Notes under the pieces: model-generated
What the model saw: only the letters and a program-made list of their open reading frames with translations
Told to the model about the DNA's origin: nothing
Databases searched by the model: none
Program-made: the position numbers and the translations under genes
NCBI GenBank assembly: GCA_030267965.1
Contig: BRYA01000276.1
Location: 27,567-91,566, forward strand
DNA from: Triparma columacea
Lineage: Eukaryota; Sar; Bolidophyceae; Parmales; Triparmaceae
DNA: 64,000 bases
Direction of reading: 5' to 3'
In this document: positions 22,201-33,402 of the stretch, piece by piece
Layout: each line of letters begins with the position of its first letter
How positions within the stretch are numbered: the first letter of the stretch is position 1

Positions 22201-24482
22201 ATGTTCCAGGTTGGATCTGTTTTCTTTGTCGGAATGCAAATTTTGTCCGACCCGACCACGAAATGCTGCTCTACCAATTCCTCCAGCCAAATAATCCTAA
22301 CTTAACTGGGGCCTTGGACCTCAACGAGGTTCAAGCAATGATTGGAAATCACCAGATGGACGTTACCGGGTACAAGGAATCAGAATTCACTCTCGAGTCT
22401 TTCGCACAACAACAGTGGCTGATCGACTCAGCATCGAAGAAGAACGAGAAGATGCAGCTAACGAAGCGTGATTCTGCATGGTTTCATCAGGGGGGACTTC
22501 GAGTGCTGAGTCTCTTTGGAGGTATCGAGGCTTCCCTAGTTGCGCTCAAACAACTGAGTTTAAAGATTGACCTTTACGTCAGCGTGGAAAAGGACGAGGA
22601 TGCAAGAAAAGTTACAGCTGCGAACCACGTTGATCTCCTCGCAAAAGCCAAGCTGATCTTTGTCAACGATATCCTCGACGTTGACGCTTCTCTATTACTT
22701 GGTCTTCAGAAGGCTGGAAGCGGTGGCGGCGGTGGGTTTCACCTCGTTATTGGGGGGAGTCCTTGTCAGGACTTTAGTTATCAGGGCAATCTCAACGGTG
22801 GAGAACGACCCGGCTTAGACGGCGATAATGGGAAACTGGTTTATGAGTTTTTCCGCGTCCTTGGTCTTGTTGAGCGACTGAACTCAAAGGTTGGCTTCCC
22901 CAAGCCCGCCTTCGTCTACGAGAACGTCGCCGGCATGGACTCGTCTATAAAGAAGACCATTTCTTCATGGCTAAGAGTTGAACCAACACGTTTGAATGCC
23001 GACTTGTTCTCTCCAGCTTCTCGGCCAAGAGACTTCTACACAAACATCCCGGTTGAGCTGCTTCCCGGCGACACTGAGAATAATGACCTCAAAATGCCCA
23101 CGCTTCAACAGATCCTAACCTCACCAGCCCAAGCCCTCACGCCCAAAGCAAAATGTATTATCACGTCAAACGGAGCTGAGGTGTTTGCGACAGGGAGGAC
23201 TAATGTGTTCTACCAATTCGACAAGAAGTGGATAGACCATTTCAACCGCGTCTATCGAAACCGCTACGACCACAGCCTCGGCTTCAGAAACCTGTCGATC
23301 GCGGAAGTCGAGAGATTGCAAGGGTTACCCCCGGGGTACATGTCCGTCGTAGACACTGCGCGTTCGAAGGACTTTAATCGGTGCTGGGGCCTTCTCGGGA
23401 ACATGTTTTCTGTGCCGGTAGTTGTATACTTACTCTCTCCGTTCCTACAGAACGTACCAGCGACAGTCTACCACACGCCTGTGAGGTATCCCTTCGAGGT
23501 GGAGTTATCTCCTAGAATCCCTTTCCCTGAGGACAGTCTTTTGCAGGCTGATCCCACGACCGTGGTCGCAAAACCAACGACTGCTGCGGCTGCTAAAACG
23601 ACCATTACCACGCAACCCAACAATCAGATTACAGAAAAAATTGTAGTCAGCAAGAAAGTTGTAGAGAACTCCAATGATAGGGACTACAACAATGACGAGG
23701 AGGAAAGTGACGAGGAGATGGAGATTCTGCCCGGTCCGACGAATTGGGTTCCTGGACTGGACTCGCTTCCGACGCGTTTTAAATTCATCTGCTGCGATAA
23801 GTGTAACACCTGGAGGCGAATCCCCGCTCACATCAAGTTTGATGAGGGGGAGACCTTTTTTTGCAAGGACAACATCTGGAGCAACATGACGTTTGACAAG
23901 ACATGTCAGTGGAGAAATGACGAGGCAGGCAAGAGCAGCGAAATTGTTGCCGAACGTGCGAGAAGATCACGGATGCCAACCTCCAACGATGAGGATGACG
24001 ATGACGGCGACGATGAAGAGGGCGTTATCCCCGAGCTTACTGAGGTTCGCCAGGAAGTAGTTGACGAGCTTCAAGCTGAGCTCAGAGCAGCTCGATCGGA
24101 GATTGAGAGGCACAAGGGAGAAGAACGGGCTCGGCTCCTTCGCCAGCAAGACCTGATCGCCATGCTGGCGGCCACTGCTTCCGTCCCCGCCTCATTCCGA
24201 GCTGCTGATGTAAGAAGTGACAATCTCGCAGTGATGCAAAAAAAAGCGCAAGATGAATTGATTGAGCGAACTCAGAAGGAGCACGAGAAATCAGCACATA
24301 ACCAAGGTAATCTAGTGACTCCGCCTTCAAAGAAGAAAGGCGCGGGAGGGAGGAAGGTGGCTAAGGCTGCGGGGGGGGGAGGAGGGCGAAAGAGGACGAG
24401 CGACGGAGGAGGGAGGAAGGTGGCTAAGGCTGCGGGGGGGGGAGAGGGGCGAAAGAGGACGAGCGACGGAAAAGGTAAATGA
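19225..24482 (+). CDS. Mosaic DNMT3-type DNA (cytosine-5) methyltransferase
   Basis: Seven exons (19225-19402, 19489-19757, 19867-20056, 20177-20469, 20576-20977, 21051-21953, 22032-24482) join in phase to a protein of about 1561 residues. The order is: MBD-like N-terminus (PAGWEVSFKSRG, VDRILRGPNGKIYKT; residues 14-50); an unrecognised region; an acidic stretch near 370-400; an HMG box (PKKPASAFAIFMSEKR to KQSLKSY; about 575-645); an ADD-type zinc finger (MCELCARH, then CSFCEKCILLLCGGAEL, then GWICFLC; about 690-815); a catalytic domain from about 900 to 1215; a CW zinc finger (CCDKCNTWRRIPAHIKF, ending in TCQWRNDEA; about 1330-1377); a coiled coil; and two basic GGRKVAKAAGGG repeats. Catalytic motifs are canonical: VLSLFGGIEAS (SAM), VIGGSPCQDFS (nucleophile Cys about 988), FVYENVAGM, RPRDFY and LLGNMFSVPVV. 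Motif order and the ADD place it with DNMT3. It should methylate nuclear DNA. Confidence 0.9.
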
Positions 24483-24547
24483 ATAACAAACAACGAGCAA
24501 ACGACGGTTTCATTCTAACAAAACAAACCGATTTATATTCCTCTCTT

Positions 24548-25663
24548 TCACTTGTAAACTTGAGCCCAAGGCGCAGCGTCCTTCCTCGCTTTCCCTGCTG
24601 GCTGTCTGATAAGTTGCACGTTTTGCACCAACCCAGCATCGTTAATATCTGGTCCTAAATTTGCCAGCCTATACACCCTCGTGCTCAGCAACTTGGTTGT
24701 GTTGTTGGCAGCCTCGTTCGGGGTGAATCCTTCGTTCTTTATGAACATGGTGGGAGGAGCAACGTAATTCGTTACTAACGATCTTCCTCTCCCCGGCCCA
24801 CCCAGCTTCCTGTTGGCTATCGACTTTGTCCTTTTCAGCTCCTCACTGATGCCTATGGAGTACTTCTCCTTCATCTTTTTCGCCTTTTGCTGGGGATCGG
24901 TCTCGATCATGATCCAGCTCGGCGGTTCCTTGATCTTACCGTGGATATCCATCTCCCTGAGCATCTTAATTCGATCGTACCTAAACTTGACGATTTGCTG
25001 CTGCATTTCGTGGAAGAGCATGAGGCCGTCCTCGTCCTTCTCCACTTCTCGGAAGAGCTCAACTATTTGTTCCTGGTTGAAAGCCGGCATCTGAGCGTTG
25101 CTCATCTGGCTCGCTAATTTTCCCTTGGTCGTCTTCGTGTTCCTGTTGGCACCCTCAAGCATTTCGGCCTTTTCCACCCTGCTCAGGCTGGCTAGAGGCC
25201 TGCTCTTGCTGATGTAAACTTGCATGATGTCCTCCTTCTCAAACTGGTCACACATGCAGTCAAGCTCAAAGGGTTGCACAACGTGCATACCTGGAGGCAC
25301 GCGTGCGCGCGGGGGGGGAGTGGTGTCGGATATGTCAGAACGAACAGCACATAAATTTCACCCTCACTCCCCCCTTACTCCCCCCCCCCCTTCCTTCCTT
25401 CCTTCCTTACCTTTCTCCCCGCTGTGCAGGCACAAGTTGTCATCTAACGGACCATACATTCCAAACGCAATCAACCGGCCTGCCACTAGAGGATGCTGCA
25501 GGCCCGGCGGAAAAAGGAACTCGAGGAGCTGTGATATGTCCACCTTTACTGATTTCTTCCTCGGGGTGTTCATCGTCTTGTCTCTGAATATTGTCCCAGA
25601 AGCTCCCAGCCCCCCCCGGCTGCTCATGCCCCTCGACAGTCCTCTCTTAAGCGTTGGAGGCAT
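24548..25663 (-). CDS. EF-hand-like protein, possibly ciliary
   Basis: Two exons, 25663-25411 and 25290-24548, give 331 residues; the junction restores a Gly codon. The first exon has a basic Gly/Arg head, then VDISQLLEFLFPPGLQHPLV. The second has an EF-hand-like segment, NQEQIVELFREVEKDEDGLM, followed by FHEMQQQIVKFRYDRIKMLR. The Lys/Arg-rich middle and C-terminal part (RKLGGPGRGRSLVTNYVAPP) are not assigned. The gene is divergent from the PGYTGH ciliary protein gene with only 48 bp between ATGs, which suggests co-expression; this is the main reason for the ciliary guess. It converges on the DNA methyltransferase gene, 65 bp between stops. Confidence 0.65.
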
Positions 25664-25711
25664 TTTAAGTTGACAGTTTATTTCACTGTGACCGACTATT
25701 TCCCAAAGCAA
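25664..25711. promoter_or_regulatory. 48-bp bidirectional promoter between two probable ciliary genes
   Basis: The two ATGs (25663 minus, 25712 plus) are separated by 48 bp. Transcription starts must therefore be very close to, or within, the coding regions, or the start codons lie further downstream. No TATA-like element is evident. Confidence 0.4.
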
Positions 25712-26923
25712 ATGTCCCCACAGGATCGTTGCCCCACTGGCGCAACTCCTGAAACAACAGCTTTGTCCCTGCTGGTCAAACTGCTTTTGCCCATGGCTCA
25801 CGTCAAGCGCAAGGAAACCCAGTACCAGGGGTTCGTTCCGTCGTACCTTATACACCCCCCTTCACTTAAAAATGGCGAGACGTACCAGACACTCCGCAAT
25901 AAGTTTGGCAACGTTGGACAGGGTCAGGTATATGAGAAGAACCTTGTCTCATCCGTAATGAATTTCGACAACAAGACGCTCGACGAGGACACCTTCAACG
26001 TTTCCAAGTCCACCGACTACAAGCGCGCTGATCGAAGAGGCGTTGCTGCCTTCCATAGCTCTGCTCCTGTCGAGGAGAGGAGCAAGGTGAGGAAGTTGGC
26101 TCTCCCTTTGCAGGGCCTTCAGTCCACAACACCTCGCTCACTAACCCCCCCCCCCCCTCCCTCCCCTCGCGCGCAGCCTTTCCTCGGCGAGACAATGTAC
26201 AACTCCACCTTCAGGAACTTCCCCCAGGAGGCGAAGATGATTGTCGATGTTCCCGTTGAGGCCTTTAAGGAGAGTTTCGCAAAGTTCGCGAATCCCGAGG
26301 GAGAGTTAAGCCTCAAGAAGATCTCCAAGATGCTCAGCAACGCGTTAGGAAAGATTGTCCCTGACTGGATTGTTGCCAAGTTCCTCAAGACCTTTGACAA
26401 CAACCCCACAGGACGGTTCACATACTCTGAGCTTGTCGCCGAATACGACATCATCATCCGTGCCATAAGGGCGGATACAAAGAAGGACGTGGTCGGCCAA
26501 CCCGAATGGCTTGTAGCTTCGAAAAAGATGCCCACCAAGATCCTAACATCCACAGGGATGAAGTCGGCCATGCAAATTGCCATGGCGCACCCCAACGAGA
26601 GGAGGTACCTCAAGAAGGAAGGGGTGGGTATGTGGAGCTGCGACAATGACATGCTCGCTGGAACCACCCGTGACACCTACCACATACCGGGATACAGTGG
26701 CCACATTCCCGCCTCGAAGCGTGTCCCCAAGGTTACCGAGCAGGGCATGGCGAAAAACCCTCGCGCGATCAAAAATAATCTGAGACTTATTTACTCTCAC
26801 GACCTTCCCGGATACACCGGGCACAAGCCCAAGGCTGCACGCAATGATATCGGAGAGAAAAAGGGCGGTAGGGATCCTCGCACAACGTCTGGCTCTGCAG
26901 CTGTTGGCGAAGACATTCTTTAA
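25712..26923 (+). CDS. Ciliary microtubule inner protein-like (PGYTGH motifs)
   Basis: Two exons, 25712-26086 and 26177-26923, give about 373 residues. Two copies of the motif PGY(S/T)GHxP (HIPGYSGHIPAS and DLPGYTGHKPKA) near the C-terminus are the hallmark of the FAM166/CIMIP2 group, which binds the inner wall of axonemal doublet microtubules. A middle helical region (EAFKESFAKFANPEGELSLKK) resembles a degenerate EF-hand pair. The 90-bp intron is a multiple of three and has no stop in the reading frame, so retaining it would insert 30 residues. The start could also be slightly downstream. The gene implies that the organism builds a flagellum at some life stage. Confidence 0.75.
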   Translation: MSPQDRCPTGATPETTALSLLVKLLLPMAHVKRKETQYQGFVPSYLIHPPSLKNGETYQTLRNKFGNVGQGQVYEKNLVSSVMNFDNKTLDEDTFNVSKSTDYKRADRRGVAAFHSSAPVEERSKVRKLALPLQGLQSTTPRSLTPPPPPSPRAQPFLGETMYNSTFRNFPQEAKMIVDVPVEAFKESFAKFANPEGELSLKKISKMLSNALGKIVPDWIVAKFLKTFDNNPTGRFTYSELVAEYDIIIRAIRADTKKDVVGQPEWLVASKKMPTKILTSTGMKSAMQIAMAHPNERRYLKKEGVGMWSCDNDMLAGTTRDTYHIPGYSGHIPASKRVPKVTEQGMAKNPRAIKNNLRLIYSHDLPGYTGHKPKAARNDIGEKKGGRDPRTTSGSAAVGEDIL

Positions 26924-27019
26924 AGAGGGCGGACCCTGTCCTTAACAGACTGTAAAGTAGAAAGATATATTGACACACAAAACAAAACGATTATCTTTGT
27001 TGACACCTTTTCATTTCCA

Positions 27020-28410
27020 TCAGTCCCCCTCGGTGATCTTCACGTCTGAAGCAGGAAATACATACAGCGCAAACTTGTTCTCCCACTGCCCCCACGGATC
27101 TTTCACGTACAACCTAAATTGCTCCGCCGAAAGGCTGTAGGCTTCCGTGCTCCTTACAGTGTACTGGGCATTCAGCTTGCAAGTCCCAGGCATTGCAGTG
27201 TCAAAAGCGTAAAATTCCGTGTGATCAAGCCAACCCTTGCTCGCGCTCTGCGACGGCTCCATCCCTATCCTCGTTCTATAGTGGGGCTCATACTGCTGCT
27301 GGATGCAGTACCTATTTGTCCCTGGCACCTGCGTCTTAAAGGCGTAAAATGCCAAGATGCAGTCCCACTGATCGCCATTTTCATCCAAGCCAATCGCGTT
27401 CCCAACTGTATGTCCCTCCACGATCTTGTAGCACAAGGGGTCCTTGCACTCGAGGACGTGAAACTTGTTGGCAGTGAAGGCGAAGAAGTTGAAGCACCTC
27501 GTCCACTGCCACTCAGGCTGCGGATTCGTTGTTATTTTATACCTGTCCGGGCCCGACGTCCAGTCCACATTGAACAGCTGGCTGCCCGTCACGTGTAGCG
27601 GAAAGGCCCAGAATCCGGTCTCCTCGACTTTCCTGCTTACGCTCCATTTGCTGATGTCCCTCTTGGCCTGGGACGCAGCCTTTTGGGGGAGAAGCCTATT
27701 CCTAAAGGGATTCATCCCGTAACTTATGTCGTACCTCACGGTGTTCGGCATCTGGTGGCAAAATGCGTAGAAGACCATCTTCGTTCTCCACTCCTTGGGC
27801 GCTGCCTCGGTCAACCTGAAGCTGCGATCGGATAGGGGTAATGGGTGAATATATAGTTCTGGAGTGAAGAGAAAAGTCACGCCCTCATCACTCGTCGCTC
27901 CGCTCCGCTCCGCTTATCCCCCCCTTCCCCCCTTCCCCCTCACCTCTCCCTGCTTGGACTGTCAGCCTCAAAGACGTTAATCCTGAGAAATGGGCTCGGA
28001 TTTTCGATTCCGTGGAAGAGTATTTTCTGGCCAAAGTCCGTCCACCGTTTCGGCACTAAGGGAGGAACAGTGAACGCCGCCAGGGCCTGCTTTACACCAG
28101 AGGGGTCATAGTCAACCTCCTCCCCCCCCTCCCCCCCAACCCACTCGTCACCCTCACCGTACTGGTCATAGTCGTAATCTGCCGTTTCACCCATAGGAGT
28201 CCACGCAGGCTCATCCCAAGTGGTCTCCCCAGTCTTCTTATTGTAAAAGTAAGCGCTCTGAGACTCATCGTCAAAGTGCCGTTCCCAATCAGGGTGAGGA
28301 ACGAGCTCTCCCCCCTCCCCTTCTTTCCCCTCGTAATCGTAGCCCTCGTCATAGTCCCCAAAATCGTGCGTCAGCGCAGACTGGTCGTCATCATCCAGTT
28401 CATTTGCCAT
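27020..28410 (-). CDS. WW-domain protein with an unnamed FYAF-PGT repeat
   Basis: Two exons, 28410-27944 and 27821-27020, about 422 residues. The splice is phase 2; the acceptor after CGATCGCAG is chosen because it alone keeps frame. An acidic N-terminus precedes a WW domain (WERHFDDESQSAYFYNKKTG, then TTWDEP; residues about 43-70), which would bind proline-rich ligands. The rest consists of five to six degenerate units of about 45 residues, each centred on F-(Y/F)-A-F followed by PGT and aromatic residues: VFYAFCHQMPNTVRY, GFWAFPLHVTG, FNFFAFTANKF, AFYAFKTQVPGTNRY and EFYAFDTAMPGTCKL. These look like beta-strand repeats, perhaps a small propeller or jelly-roll array. I know no name for them. 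The gene is divergent from the coiled-coil gene at 28448. Confidence 0.65.
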
Positions 28411-28447
28411 TTTATGTCAAGCCAAAAATAGCAGTTGGCCAAAGGAA

Positions 28448-30731
28448 ATGTCCTCACGGGCTTCGTTCCTCTCAAACTCGGTGAAGGGAGGAAACGGCTC
28501 GACAACGTCCTCATTTCAGTTCATGACTTCTCAAGAGAAGGAGAAATACCAAGATTTTGAGACATTTCGATCAGGTCCGTTTGGGAGTTGCCTGGGTTGA
28601 GAGCAAGAGGAACGACTCAATGGTACAGCGACCCCCACTAACCCCCTAACTCTCCCTCCTTTCGCACATTCAGCGTTCGCCAAGGCCAAAGTCTCGAAGA
28701 TTGCCAGGGCCAGGGAAGCCCTCTCGACAAAGGACCCTGTGCAATTCCTCAACAAGGCGTACTACAAGGAGTGGGGGGAGAAGGAGGAGACTTCAGACAT
28801 GCCCCTTTACCTCCAGAAAATAGTCAAGCTTCAGGACAAGGCTGGGAAGTGGTTACCCTCTAAGGAGCTGTACTCTGCCCTAGGTGGGTCCATCCCTGAC
28901 CCGCCAGAGGGTATTTCGCCGTGGCGATGGTGTTGCGCAATGGTGATGGCCTTCATGAGACGTCACCCGGAGCATATAGACGAGCTGAGGGAATCCTACA
29001 AGAAGGGTCTGGAATGGACAGAGCCCCGGATAATTGAGACAGCCCGTGAGGCCCTCCCACCCCTGAACCCTTACTATCAACTGGACGAGGAAATGGTGAA
29101 GAAGGGAAAGTGGAAGGACTCGGTTTCGAGGTCGTACGAACTTGGAGGGTACCAGAACTTCATTCCGGAGTCTTTGCGGACAAAGAGGGAGAACGCGGAA
29201 AAGGTGAGAATGGATAAAAATTGAAGAGTGTATTACGTGAATATCTCCCATAACATGACGATGCTAACTTTTTGCCTCAGGAAATGAAGGATGCTGTAGA
29301 AAGGGAGCAGAAAGCGAAGGCCGATGCGGAAGAGGCCAAGCGGCTCAAGGCAGTAGGGGCCCAGATGAACGACAAGAAAATCAGGGCTGTTTACAAGAAG
29401 GAAGAGAGGGACAAAATGGAGCAGGACAGGATGAGGAAACTCCGCTTTTACAAAAACGAGGACAAGCGACAGCCCCTTCTCGGCGTAGAATTCAAACGGC
29501 TTGCAAAGGCCAAGAATTTCACCGAGCTGAAGAAGAGATGGGAGTCGACTTGTAGCATGGACGAGGAAATGAACAGGTTAAAGGTTGTCAAGAAGGAGCA
29601 GAGTCAGCGCAAGGTGAGAACGGACGAGGAAGAAGAACACGACAATTACAAAATACTCAAAAACACCCGAACGCATATCCCTTTTCCTTTGTTCAATCGT
29701 CGCAGCCCTGGGACGGTTCCATCCCAGCTGTCGAGCACGCCCTGGCGAAGCGAGCCCCCCTCGGCCACAACCTCGCGAAGAATTCAAAAGCCATAACTGG
29801 ACCGTCCCCACTCGCCATTGCAGCGAAGGAAAGGGCCCACGCCCGCGTGTTGGAGAAGCAAAACCGGAATAAAAAACCCTTGACGAGCCTCCAAAAAGCC
29901 ATTTTGGACACAGAGAAGAACAGCAAACAGTTCAAGTTCGAAGCCGCAGAAAAGCAAGAAATTTTGAAGGTCGCACTGGATAGGGCACAGTCTAGTGTTG
30001 TGACAAAAATCATGGAGTACGAGGATTACATTCGGAGCATCAAGCGGGCGCTTGAGAGTTCCGTCGCCTCATATAGGAAGGCTAGGGTTGTGGCAGGTAG
30101 GCAACAGTCCTTTGACAGATTAACTGCCATGCTCGGAGTGCCAAGACAGGCAACCATGGGCTACCAAGACTGGAGGGGCCAGTACATCAAAGGTGTAGTC
30201 CTCATCACAGTGGAGTTGATAGAGGCCGTAGGGATATGGAGGGAAGCCACCCTAGCGGCGCAAGGGAAACTTGGGGCTAGAAATGAATTTGGGGAGTTGC
30301 TTGACCACGGAACGCCTATCCCTTTCACTTGGAATGGCAAGAACATTCTATTGCAGATCCCTACTGGACTAGATTTTCTCAGCAAGTGCGACGAGCTTGT
30401 GAAGTGGTTCGGAAACGACTTTACATTCCACAGGAACCCCTTTATGCTAGCAGTCCCCCTTGACGATCGGCCCGTGACCCCAATTAAGGCTACGAGAACC
30501 GTGACCATTGACGGGATCGAGGTCGAGAAAGCCATTCCGTCCTTGCAGAAGGAAGCTGAAGACCAGAGGCTGTACTTCGAGCACTGCGAAAAGATTTATG
30601 CGGACGGAGGGAGCTGGTGGCCCAGCGAAGGCGGGAAGAAGATGCACGAGTCTCTGAAGAGGAGGGTCAGGAGTGCAGAAAAGGTGATCACTTTGGAGGA
30701 GGCCATCACTTCATGGGAATCCCGGCGTTAA
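28448..30731 (+). CDS. Lys/Glu-rich coiled-coil protein of unknown function
   Basis: Exons 28674-29203, 29281-29613 and 29706-30731 are firm. Upstream, either a start at ATG 28523 (exon to 28574, donor GTCCGT) or an extra small exon 28448-28480 spliced to 28520 is possible; both keep frame. The protein is about 645-660 residues. It begins with helical basic sequence and includes PLYLQKIVKLQDKAGKWLPS and PWRWCCAMVMAFMRRHPEHI, a compact possibly globular part. A charged coil follows (VYKKEERDKMEQDRMRKLRF). A C-terminal domain has Trp-rich loops (GYQDWRGQYIKGV, GSWWPSEGGKKMHESL). I recognise no family. Placement among ciliary-type genes is the only hint to role. Confidence 0.6.
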
Positions 30732-30862
30732 ATTAATTTTGATGTTGTAAATAAATACGTAGTATTCCTTGAAAAGCGACGGCTTCGTATCAGTTAAGGA
30801 TAATGTGTCGGTACTTTCAAATTCTCATCCGTTCCGTTTCGTCCCACTGCTCCAAACTCTCA

Positions 30863-33235
30863 TCATTGGGCACTGGGTTCCATCTTGACGTCCACAATCT
30901 TCACCTCCATGTCGCCTTCTCCTGCCTCCTCGACAAACAAGAGCAGCTCGTTCTCCCCTTCCTTGTTGAACCAGATGCTGGGAAGCTTGTAAATAGTCTG
31001 ACTCAGCTCTCCGCAACCAGTGCGACACCTTGCGGCCTCATACTGTCCATTATATTCCATTTCATCGCAAATATTGCAACCTTCATCCCCCGCCTTCATG
31101 TCCCAGAACCTCCCGATGTGATTGCCATTCAAGTACGCCGCACCCTTCCCCATGGCCGAAAGATCAATTCCAACAACCCTGTCGGCAATATCAGCAGGGC
31201 TTGGGAACGTGGTCGTGTACCAAATCAACGACTTATCACTCCTCTCCCCCCCCACCCTCTTCACGACTCCTGCTCTTCCTTCCCCATCCATTCCCACCGT
31301 GTGGACGATACCGCTGTCGCACACCTTTCCGTCGACAAGGATGTCAGACACAATGCCGACCCTGTTCCTCTCAAGATAGGGCCCATAGTTTTTCAGGCCC
31401 ATTGAGGTGCTCAAGATGCTGATATCATTCGAGCCCTCCTTAAGGGGGATGCTGATCGAGAGGTGCGTTGCGTAGTTACTGTCCTCTAACTGGGATGTGG
31501 AATCAGACACTGCCCTCTCGGTATTCTTCAACTCTCCATCGACGAAAACCATCAAGCCGACTCCGCCGCTCGTCGCAAGCTCGAACTCCAAGACGCTACT
31601 TGTGGAGTCGGCAGGGGAATCGTAGTTGAAAGTGTACCACACATAGTCAGTGGAGTCGTCGGTGAGAGTCAGTTGCTCCAGAGGACTTTCGTTCACGATG
31701 ACAGTGTCAGACGCTGCGTCTTTGGAGGTTGGAACTGCGACTGTGGACTTGATAGCGAGCTCCCCCACCACGATGTCCTCAGCGGCGCCGTAAGCGACCA
31801 TGTTGGGCTGCTCCGCCTCCTCAAGACTTGTCTTTGTTCCATAGATTTCTTCCATGCCTGAACACTGGCCATCGTGTGCGTTGTGTGTGTTGCTCGTACC
31901 GACAACTATGGATGTAGACCATGACGGGATCTTGAACTCGCCGTAGAACTCGCAATCCTCTCCGTCAACACCAATGTTGCTCAAGAAGAGGACGCACTTG
32001 TCCTCCTTGTAGTAGCTTTGAATCTCACAGTTTGTACCGTTGGTGGAAGAAATCGGCTCCATGGTGAACATAACGTCCTGGACGCTGTAGATTGCTTCAT
32101 GAAGCATAGTGAGGAGGGAAAACTTGGGCTCAGCTCTATAGCCGTACTCGTTGATGGCAACGTCGTAGTCGTAGCTCGTGATGATGTTGGGTCCTCCGAC
32201 TTTCCTCCCAAAGGAAGTTCCTCCAAAGGCCATGTAGTAGTTCATGAAGCTCCCTCCCTTGGCGAACCAGCGGGCAACTGAAAAGGCAACATCAGACGCA
32301 GGCCTGTGAGGCACGGCCTCTCCCCACTTCTGGAACCACCCCGGCCAGTTCTCCGTGAACATATGAGGGTGGCTGGGATTGGAAGCAGAGTGCCTCTCGA
32401 TCCAGTTGTCGCAGTAGTACCCGTTGCAGGCGTTGATGACATTTTCAGGCGGCGTCGTTCCGACGCCTTCGCCCTGCTGGCACATGATGATCGGAACTTC
32501 CTTACTGATGGGGTGGTTGGTCGCGAAGTCAGCAACCTTTTTGACGTAGGCAGCCCCACCACTTCCGTAGCCGTACTCAATGTTCCCGTACTCGTTCTCG
32601 ATCTGAGCCATAACGATCGGCCCCCCGGAGGACGCCATCAAACCGGCGTTAGAGACAACCTCAAAGGTCTTGTCCCAAAAGTCCTCAATCTTCTGCAACC
32701 AGAAGTCATCGTCGGTGCGGAAAATGGTTTCCTTGTGGTGAGTCTCCATCCAAACTGGGATTCCGCCGTTCGACCACTCAGCACAGGCGTAGGGGCCAAC
32801 CCTCAGGTGAACATACAGACCAACTTTCTGGGCTTCCTGGAGGAAAAGCACGAGATTGGCTGGGTCCTTAGGGTCGTCAGGGAAGTTGTATTCGCCCTCC
32901 GTCGGCTCATGCAAGTCCCAGAACACATACGTCTGGATCAGGTTCAACCCGTTGGCCTTCATCTCTGAAAAGATGGCAGGCCACTCATCGGGGGTGGCTC
33001 GAGGGTAATGAAACGATCCTCCAATCAAGAACGTCTGAAGGATGGTCAGGGGCAGATTATAGATTATGAAGTTAGCGGAGTGGGCGAGTTGAAATTGAGA
33101 TGTGCTTGTTTACATCCATGGTTTGAGTTCCCTCACCTCTTGGCCGTCAATGACCCATCTTCTGTTATCGAAGGAAACTTCATACGCGGCGGCCAATGAC
33201 AGCACAAATAGGACAGAGACGATGGAAAGAAGCAT
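30863..33235 (-). CDS. Secreted GH35 beta-galactosidase (plant type)
   Basis: Two exons, 33235-33137 and 33034-30863, give about 756 residues. The N-terminus MLLSIVSVLFVLSLAAA is a signal peptide. The TIM barrel of family GH35 is clear: GGSFHYPRATPDEW, YVFWDLHEPTEGEYNF, GPYACAEWSNGGIPVW, GGPIVMAQIENEYGN (acid/base Glu about 181) and FTENWPGWFQKWGE (nucleophile Glu about 262). Beta-sandwich domains with Trp/Gly-rich signatures (GKGAAYLNGNHIGRFW) follow, as in plant BGALs. It should release terminal beta-galactose from cell-wall or extracellular glycans. The start at ATG 33235 is preferred because the longer frame begins without ATG. The gene lies near a LecA-like galactose-lectin candidate (39103). 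Confidence 0.92.
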
Positions 33236-33402
33236 GGATACTCTGCCGTTGCCACTTCGTCTCGCAGGAACAGAACAGAAATAAAATGCGATTGTCAATG
33301 GTCAGGTTGCCAGAAGAATCCCTTATTCCTTCACTCCTTCACACAAAAATATGATATTACAACGTTTACACATTCAACATGACACAGACTAAGCAATTTT
33401 CA

